Assembly: GCA_049315825.1 (NCBI GenBank)
Contig: JBMOJK010000016.1
Coordinates: 1-24,679, forward strand
Direction: 5' to 3'
DNA from: JBMOJK01 sp049315825
GTDB taxonomy: Bacteria > Patescibacteriota > Gracilibacteria > BD1-5 > UBA2023
DNA length: 24,679 bases
A program made the position numbers and the translations under genes. The notes under the pieces were generated by a model. The model saw nothing but the letters and a program-made list of their open reading frames with translations. It was not told where the DNA came from and ran no database searches. This document shows positions 18,875 to 24,679 of the stretch, one piece after another (position 1 is the stretch's first letter; each line of letters starts with the position of its first letter).

Positions 18875-19363
18875 ATGATAAATCGACAATACATTGGCTT
18901 TATAAATCGCCTAAGAAAAGCGAAGTTGGTAGTATGAATTGTAGTTTGAGTGGTTATTTGTGGCTCTATAGGTGGTTACTATGTCGCAAACATGAAGTCA
19001 AAATCTCCATCAGAAACTACGAATACTAGCGAATCTGTAGTTGTTGCGCCACAGGTGTTAAAATCTGACTCAAAAGAAAACCAGCAGGTGTTTAATGTTT
19101 TTAAAATAGGAACAAAGGATATTTCAACAAAGCCCCTTTTGTTGAAAGTGCAAACTGGTGAAATTGTAAAAATCACCTACACGAATGAAGCAGAAAAAAA
19201 AGGTAGCCTAAGTATTCCAGGGCTGAATTTAAAAAAGATTATACCTGAGAAAACATCATCAAGCGTAGAGTTTAGTGAACAAAATATTTGATCATACGAC
19301 ATACTCTTCTCAATAGAATGAGTAGAAAAGAAAATATGAACTCTGCAAGTAGTTTTAAAATAA
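18875..19363 (+). CDS. Membrane-anchored cupredoxin-fold protein lacking copper ligands
   Basis: 162 aa. Residues about 17-38 form a membrane anchor (KLVVGIVVGVVICGSIGG), followed by a Ser/Thr-rich linker. Residues about 70-162 resemble a cupredoxin-like beta-sandwich: PLLLKVQTGEIVKITYTN, GSLSIPGLNLKKIIPE, SSSVEFSEQNIGSYDILFSI and GTLQVVLK. The His, Cys and Met copper ligands of true cupredoxins are absent from that domain. It contains five UGAs in 162 codons (two in the anchor, three near the end), the highest density here; all read as Gly in plausible turns. Start ATG is three bases after pilT, so it is probably in the pilus operon. Stop TAA. The fold assignment is by pattern only. Confidence 0.75.
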
Positions 19364-19441
19364 GCGTATTATTTTCTCTTGTGCCCGAGGAATTAATACG
19401 TTAATCTATGTAAAGCGAAAATTATCTCCCGTGTTTGCCAT

Positions 19442-22400
19442 ATGCTTACCAAATACATACGTTCCGCAGTATCTATCGTCACTATAGCAACTATAGTGAC
19501 GCCGGGTTTTGTTCATGCAACACCGGTTTCTGATGCAGTCACATCACTGCAACAAACAACACCAGGATTGCCTACTGGCGTAACAAACCCAAAAGGAAAT
19601 ATTGGACTTATTCTTAGTACAATATTTCAAACTGGTGGAGAGAAGATTAAGTCACAATACCTAGATCTCAGTAGCATAAGTGGTCTATGGACTTCAAACG
19701 GCTCAAGCGTGGTATATGATGGTGGAAATGTGGGAATCTGAACATCAAACCCTGGTGCAAAACTTGAGGTGAATGGTGATATGAAGGTAGGTGATATTTA
19801 CGGTGGAGTTTACGGTGGAACACGTGCGATTTGGAAATTTGATAATACCAATCCAAATTACGGTATCTTCTATACCGAGGGAACCATTGATAAGATGAGC
19901 TTTTCAGCTGCTGGTGGTGGAGCCTCCAATCCTGATCTTGTAATCAATGGATCAAATGTAGGTATCGTAGCAGGAAATAATCCTGTGAACCGCCTACAGA
20001 TAGGTCAGAATCCGAATGGCTGGACTGGAAATGACCTTGTGATAAGTAATGCAAATGGAGGTGTTGCAATTAATAACAACGTTGGAAGTTCATATATTTT
20101 TGGATCGCAGAAACTCAACATTTATGCTGAGGGTACAAATACAATGACACTTATAGGAGGGAGGGTTGGCATTGGAACAGCTACACCGAGCACAACACTT
20201 GATGTGGTCGGGGATATAAAGGCAAATGCGATTTATAATAATGAAATATACAACAACGGCTGGTATCGATCAAATGGAAATACAGGGTGGTATAGTCAAA
20301 CGTACGGGGGAGGGTGGTATATGTCTGATTCTGAATGGATTCGTTCGTACGGTACAAAAAAAGTGTACATCGATAGCTCGCTTCGCATAGATGGAGAACT
20401 TCAAGTCGGCTGAAATGGTACTAGATTCAATGTAACAGCAGGAGGAAATGTTGGTATTGGAACAACCACACCGACGGGTAAGTTGACTACATATAATGTC
20501 TATACAGGCGCTGTTGGTGCAGTTTCTGGGGCTACTTTATCTCTTGCTTCAGACGGGTCTGCAAACAGTGACTCAATGATTGCATTTGGTAAACAGGTTA
20601 CAGGGTCTTATTCTCCGGCATATATGCGTTTTGTAACGAGCGACCCGACTTCCTATACAAAAGGTTATCTAGCTTTTGGAACTCGAAACGTTACTTCTGA
20701 CACAGCACCAAGCGAAGTATTGAGAATCGATACGACGTGAAACGTAGGAATTGGAACATCGACCCCGACTGAAAAGCTCGATGTCACTGGAAATATACGA
20801 GTAACTGGAGCAATTTTGGGGCAGGGTGGAAAGTCTATCTCAAATACTCCATGGTATACCTACGACAGCAGTATTCCTGCGGGAAGCTATATCCTTCTTT
20901 CGACGCCAATTGTTGTAAACGAGGGGAATATGTTTCGTATTCAGGTAAAATGATATGAATACTGAGCACCAAATAGTGATCCAATTGATATTACATGTAC
21001 GGGGTATGCTTACAATGGTGGTGGACTCATGAACCATAACTGTATTGCACAGGGCACTACACTCCCGGTTGAGATAGCGCATGAGACTCGAGCTGAGCAA
21101 TGAGGAAAAGATGTAGTAGTTATCCGAATTGGGAATACTGCGAGTGCTTTCTACTTTCCACAGGTCACTTTTGAATATAACGGTTGGAATGAAAAAAAGG
21201 CCGGGGATTTTAAGTGGCTCATTAGTAATGCTGCGCCAGCTTCTAATTTCAACCAGAGCTATATTTCTGATCGCGGGCAGAATTCTTACGTTGGACTGAA
21301 CACAGGAAACCTTGGCGTAGGAACAAACGCTCCAACACATAAATTTACCGTGTCTGGTACACGAAAAGATCCAGGGGCTTACGGTAACGGTATTATTAGC
21401 ATCCTTGGTGATGATGTATCTACGGAAATTGGAGCATCACCAAACTGAGCCTATGCTGGGTGGATTCAAACAAAGCGTATTAGTGACAATCTTTGATTCC
21501 CTCTTGCGCTTCAGCCACAAGGTGGAAACGTAGGAATTGGAACGGTTAATCCGGGGTACAAACTAGATGTCAGTGGAAGTGGTCGATTCACGGGGAATCT
21601 CACAGTTGATGGAACTATTAACTGAGTGCTTACCTCGTCTATCAATGCTGCAAATGTTTCTGCTGGTACTTTTGGGGCAAATACAGGAGGAGGGAATTAT
21701 ATATTTCCAGCATCAGTTACAGCCAATGGATATGTATCTGATTCATCTGGAAAGCTTGCTCGCAATCTCCTCGATGTTTCATCATGGACTATTTCGAGTG
21801 GTGATATGGGAAAATTTAGTCAGAATGGCTCATCTTCAGAAAATGTGCGCGCTTGGGGTGTAGATCCGACCGAAAAACAGTCTATTCTCTGGAGTTCACC
21901 AAATGACAGTATCGCAGATGCAGATGGGGGGTGGAATTATTTCGGTATTCCTATTGATAATAATAAATCATATCGTTCTCTTGTTTGGGTAAAGCGAAGT
22001 GGTTCAGTGGCATCTGGTCAAGTCTATCTGGGTGCTGACTACTCAAATACACTTAATTTGGATGGTAGCCCAAACACCAATCCATACTTCTTCAGTCTAC
22101 CTGCATCAAATCTTTCAGTGGATAAATGGTATTTACTTGTGGGGTATATTCATGCTAAGAACGATAACTCTACAACGAATTACTCAGCTATCTACGATGC
22201 TACCACAGGTGAAAAAGTTTGAAACGGTACCGACTATAAAAACGCAGGTAATACAAACTATCAGACACATAGAACTTATAACTATTACGATACTGCGGTA
22301 GGTGATGTACAGTATTTCTGGGGACCTCGTTTTGAGGAGGTAAACGGGAATGAACCTACCATTGAATCACTCCTTGGTTCAACTTCTTGGTCACGCGTAA

Positions 22401-24310
22401 CAAACAAGCCTACCACGGTTGCTGGATATGGAATCACTGACAGTGTAGCCTCATGAGCAAATAGCCTCGGAGATTGGCAGCTTGCAAACAATGTAAATGG
22501 AACTACAAGTTATTCGACTGCATCACTCGAGCTTCGCGAAAGTAATTTTGGCGGAGCTTCGAATACCTCGCCGAGACTTGCATTTCATTGGGGCTGAGTT
22601 GTTGCGAGTCAGATAGGAATTGAATCATCTGGGCGTATTGCAGTACTCAATAATCCAGGAAGCGGCTACGAAGATCTCGTTGCAAAAAATATCACTGCTA
22701 CGAATTTCTACGGAAAGGCTACAACAGCAGGCACAGCTGATACGCTCACAAACTGAGCAACCGTTACCAATCTCTTCAATAACGATTGGTACCGATCAAA
22801 CGGAAACACTGGTTGGCTTAATCAGACATATGGATGAGGCTGGTATATGACTGATGGTAGTTGGATTCGAATTTTCGGAAACAAGGGTCTTTGGGGTGAA
22901 GCAGGTATAATCGGAACTAACGGGTCACTTTCTATTGGTTACGGAGGGGCAGCGGGACCGAGTGGTGGCGGAATTTTTGCTGGAAGTGTAGGAATCGGCA
23001 CACAGTCACCGACGGAAAAACTCGAAGTTGCAGGAAATATCAAGGCAAACAACTTCCTCGGTAATGCAACATCCGCAACTACTGCAACGAACGCTACAAA
23101 CGCAACAAATGCCGTGAATGCCACAAATGCTGTAAATGCAACGAACGCAAGCAATGTTCCATGGTCAGGTGTTTCGGGTAAACCTACCACGGTTGCTGGG
23201 TATGGAATCACCGATATACCAAAATGGTATGATGGCTGGGTAAGTGCTCCTGGTTATGACGCAAACACAATCGGTGCAAGCAAATCTGGTTTTTCTTACG
23301 CAAACAATGCTCCGCATGTCGGGCCGCTTGTAAGATTTGACGCAGGTAACTATGATCTTGAGCTCAATGCTGATTACGATGGAAATGGTGAGGGCATCTC
23401 TTTCCGAACGAAGAATGGTGACAATGGAAGTTGGAATGCCTGGAATCGTCTTGTAACACAAGACAACATTGCAACATACGTGAGTGGCGTAACTATCAGT
23501 GAGCTGTTCAACAACGGTTGGTACCGATCAAACGGAAATGCTGGTTGGTATAGTCAAACATATGGCGGTGGTATCTGGATGAATGATCCAACTTGGGTGC
23601 GGGTATACGGAGGTAAGTGATTCTGGGCAGAAAGCGGAACAATTGGAACCAACGGATCAATTTCTGTTGGATACAGTGGTACCTCGGGGCCTAGTGGGGG
23701 TGGAATATTCTCAGGACCTGTCGGCATTGGAACAAATAGTGTATCTGGAAATAATATGCTTGATGTCCGATGACATGTATCGATTGGAGCAAATACAACA
23801 GTACGTTTTGAAGATCAGGGGACATTTATCCGAGCAGCATTCAATGAACTTCGTTTCTATGATTGGGGTGGTGGATGAGACATGCTTACGCTTAACGACG
23901 GTCGCGTAGGTATTGGAACAACTACCCCAAGCGAAGCACTCGAAGTAAATGGAAACGTAAAGGCTACTGCATACTACTACTCATCTGACAAGAGACTCAA
24001 AGACAACATCGTTTGACTCTCAAATTCACTCGAGAAAATCTCGCAGCTCAATGGTTATACCTATACATGGAAGAATGATAGACGAAAAGACATGGGAGTA
24101 ATAGCTCAAGAAGTTGAAAAAATCTACCCAGACATGGTGCATACTGATGCTGCTACCGGAATGAAATCAGTTGAATACGGAAATCTTGTAGCTCCGCTCA
24201 TTGAGTCGGTCAAAGAGCTCAAGGCACTCAATGATGCACAACAGAAGCAAATTGATGAACAAAACAAGAAAATCGATCTACTTATCAAAGTTCTATCAGC
24301 CAAAAAATAA
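19442..24310 (+). CDS. Giant secreted tail-fibre-like adhesin with C-terminal S74 self-processing chaperone domain
   Basis: One open frame of 1622 aa if UGA is Gly (18 UGAs); otherwise about ten pieces. A signal peptide (residues 1-26, ending FVHA) is followed by a long beta-rich stalk. The stalk has about ten degenerate units of the type NVGIGTTTPTEKLDVTGNI, three copies of an aromatic WYRSNGNTGWYSQTYGGGW unit, two KPTTVAGYGITD units typical of phage tail fibres, and an Asn-Ala-Thr tract. Near the end comes an S74 (chaperone of endosialidase) domain from about 1513: SDKRLKDN with Ser1515 and Lys1520, spaced like the autocleavage dyad of endosialidase, then MGVIAQEVEKIYPDMV and VEYGNLVAPLIESVKELK, and a terminal coiled coil. 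The S74 domain normally helps trimerise the fibre and then cuts itself off. Start ATG 19442, stop TAA. Confidence 0.9.
20252..20360 (+). repeat. Aromatic tail-fibre unit, copy 1
   Basis: Encodes NNGWYRSNGNTGWYSQTY, then GGGWYMSDSEWIRSYGTK. All three glycines of the GGG are GGN codons here. Similar units occur in phage tail fibre proteins. Confidence 0.85.
22778..22885 (+). repeat. Aromatic tail-fibre unit, copy 2
   Basis: Encodes NNDWYRSNGNTGWLNQTY, then GGGWYMTDGSWIRIFGNK. The middle Gly of the GGG is UGA, where copy 1 has GGA and copy 3 has GGT. Confidence 0.85.
23063..23155 (+). repeat. Asn-Ala-Thr repeat tract in the adhesin
   Basis: A run of Asn-Ala-Thr and Asn-Ala-Val triplets (NATNATNAVNATNAVNATNA) built on a 9-nt period with varied third bases. 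It links a stalk unit to the second KPTTVAGYGITD unit. Confidence 0.85.
23510..23617 (+). repeat. Aromatic tail-fibre unit, copy 3
   Basis: Encodes NNGWYRSNGNAGWYSQTY, then GGGIWMNDPTWVRVYGGK. The next codon is UGA (23618-23620) where copy 2 has GGT (NK-G-LW versus GK-G-FW), after which both continue with similar IGTNGS and GPSGGGIF segments. Confidence 0.85.
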
Positions 24311-24312
24311 TT

Positions 24313-24679
24313 ATGCAATTCAGTAGAATTACATTCTTAGTGGTACTCTTCCTGATGCTAATAACATTAGTAGGGGGGTTATTTGGAGGTTCATCAACAT
24401 ATGCAGCAAGTCTTTATTCTGTAAATCCAGGATCAACAGCATCTGTAGAGGAGTGGTGAATATCAAAATTGGTTACCAATAACTGTACCCTCTGAATCAT
24501 GGTTCCAACGAATACGAGCACTGAGTATGCACTCTTTTTAGCAAACAAGCCAACCTGTGTTGGCTTGGCTGATCCAGTCGTCTATACGTACTCGTGGCTC
24601 GTTGGAAATTATGGATCTTGCAGTGCTACATGTGGAGGCTGATCTCAAGCTCGTACCGTAGTATGTCAGCGCAATGATG
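24313..24679 (+). CDS. Secreted protein with thrombospondin type 1 repeat (3' truncated by window edge)
   Basis: The first 122 codons of a longer gene. An N-terminal signal peptide (residues 1-32, hydrophobic ITFLVVLFLMLITLVGGLFG, ending TYAA) is followed by about 60 residues without a recognised motif. A thrombospondin type 1 domain then begins: YSWLVGNYGSCSATCGGG then SQARTVVCQRND, with the expected Trp, CSxTCGGG core and Arg-x-Val-x-Cys layering. The third Gly of the core is UGA; two more UGAs occur upstream (EEW-G-IS, CTL-G-IM). The ATG is two bases after the adhesin stop, so it is probably co-transcribed. TSP1 repeats mediate protein-protein and glycan contacts, consistent with an attachment role. 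Full length and number of repeats are unknown. Confidence 0.82.

Noticed and set aside
19365..19400. Terminator between the cupredoxin-fold gene and the adhesin
   Set aside because: A 7-nt inverted repeat (CGTATTA/TAATACG) with a 22-nt loop is too weak and has no U-run.
19442..24310. A set of separate short genes or a decayed pseudogene
   Set aside because: All interruptions are TGA, none is TAA or TAG, the frame never shifts over 1622 codons, and repeat structure and the S74 domain continue across each TGA.
19442..24310. Prophage tail region
   Set aside because: Tail-fibre-like repeats and S74 domain are phage-like, but the protein has a signal peptide and no capsid, portal, terminase, integrase or lysis gene is nearby.
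1..24679. UGA as tryptophan (code 4) or selenocysteine
   Set aside because: Conserved Trp positions use TGG; UGA lies at Gly columns and faces GGN codons in paralogues. The number and placement of UGAs do not fit selenoproteins.
1..24679. tRNA, rRNA or CRISPR features
   Set aside because: Gaps are short and none shows a cloverleaf, rRNA-like sequence or regularly spaced repeats; the repeats seen are inside coding sequence.

Overview
The window reads as a chromosomal stretch from a Patescibacteria (CPR) bacterium that translates UGA as glycine (genetic code 25). That code is known from Absconditabacteria (SR1) and Gracilibacteria (BD1-5/GN02), and I cannot tell these apart from the sequence. 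Under the standard code most genes look shattered. With UGA read as Gly they become intact, full-length members of known families. By hand count, about 59 in-frame UGAs are spread over 15 of 21 genes. All 20 gene ends I can see are TAA (16) or TAG (4), and none is TGA. Several UGAs fall on glycines that are conserved in the family, for example ClpP YGLID and the sugar transferase GPLYK motif.

Positions 1-4629 (+): a membrane polyprenyl-phosphate sugar-1-phosphate transferase, a 57-aa small protein, and a 998-aa UvrD/PcrA-like helicase with a C-terminal RecB-type nuclease domain.

Positions 4638-12938 (-), read right to left: three type IV pilins (two of them tandem paralogues, each followed by a strong hairpin terminator), then a compact run clpP, tyrS, lspA, a 6-TM membrane protein, an AMMECR1-domain protein, lgt and a rhomboid protease, and finally an anchored protein of unknown function. 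The run combines protein quality control, lipoprotein maturation and intramembrane proteolysis.

Positions 12939-13317: a 379-nt AT-rich divergent control region between the pilins and the pilus motor operon.

Positions 13318-18871 (+): pilB, a 657-aa SpoIIE/PPM-type phosphatase with helical flanks, pilC and pilT, almost without gaps.

Positions 18875-24679 (+): three exported proteins: an anchored cupredoxin-fold protein without copper ligands, a 1622-aa phage-tail-fibre-like protein ending in a self-processing S74 chaperone domain, and the start of a secreted protein with a thrombospondin type 1 repeat. With the pilus genes these suggest a surface attachment system, plausibly used to contact a host or prey cell. 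No rRNA, tRNA, CRISPR array, insertion sequence or phage structural cluster was seen.
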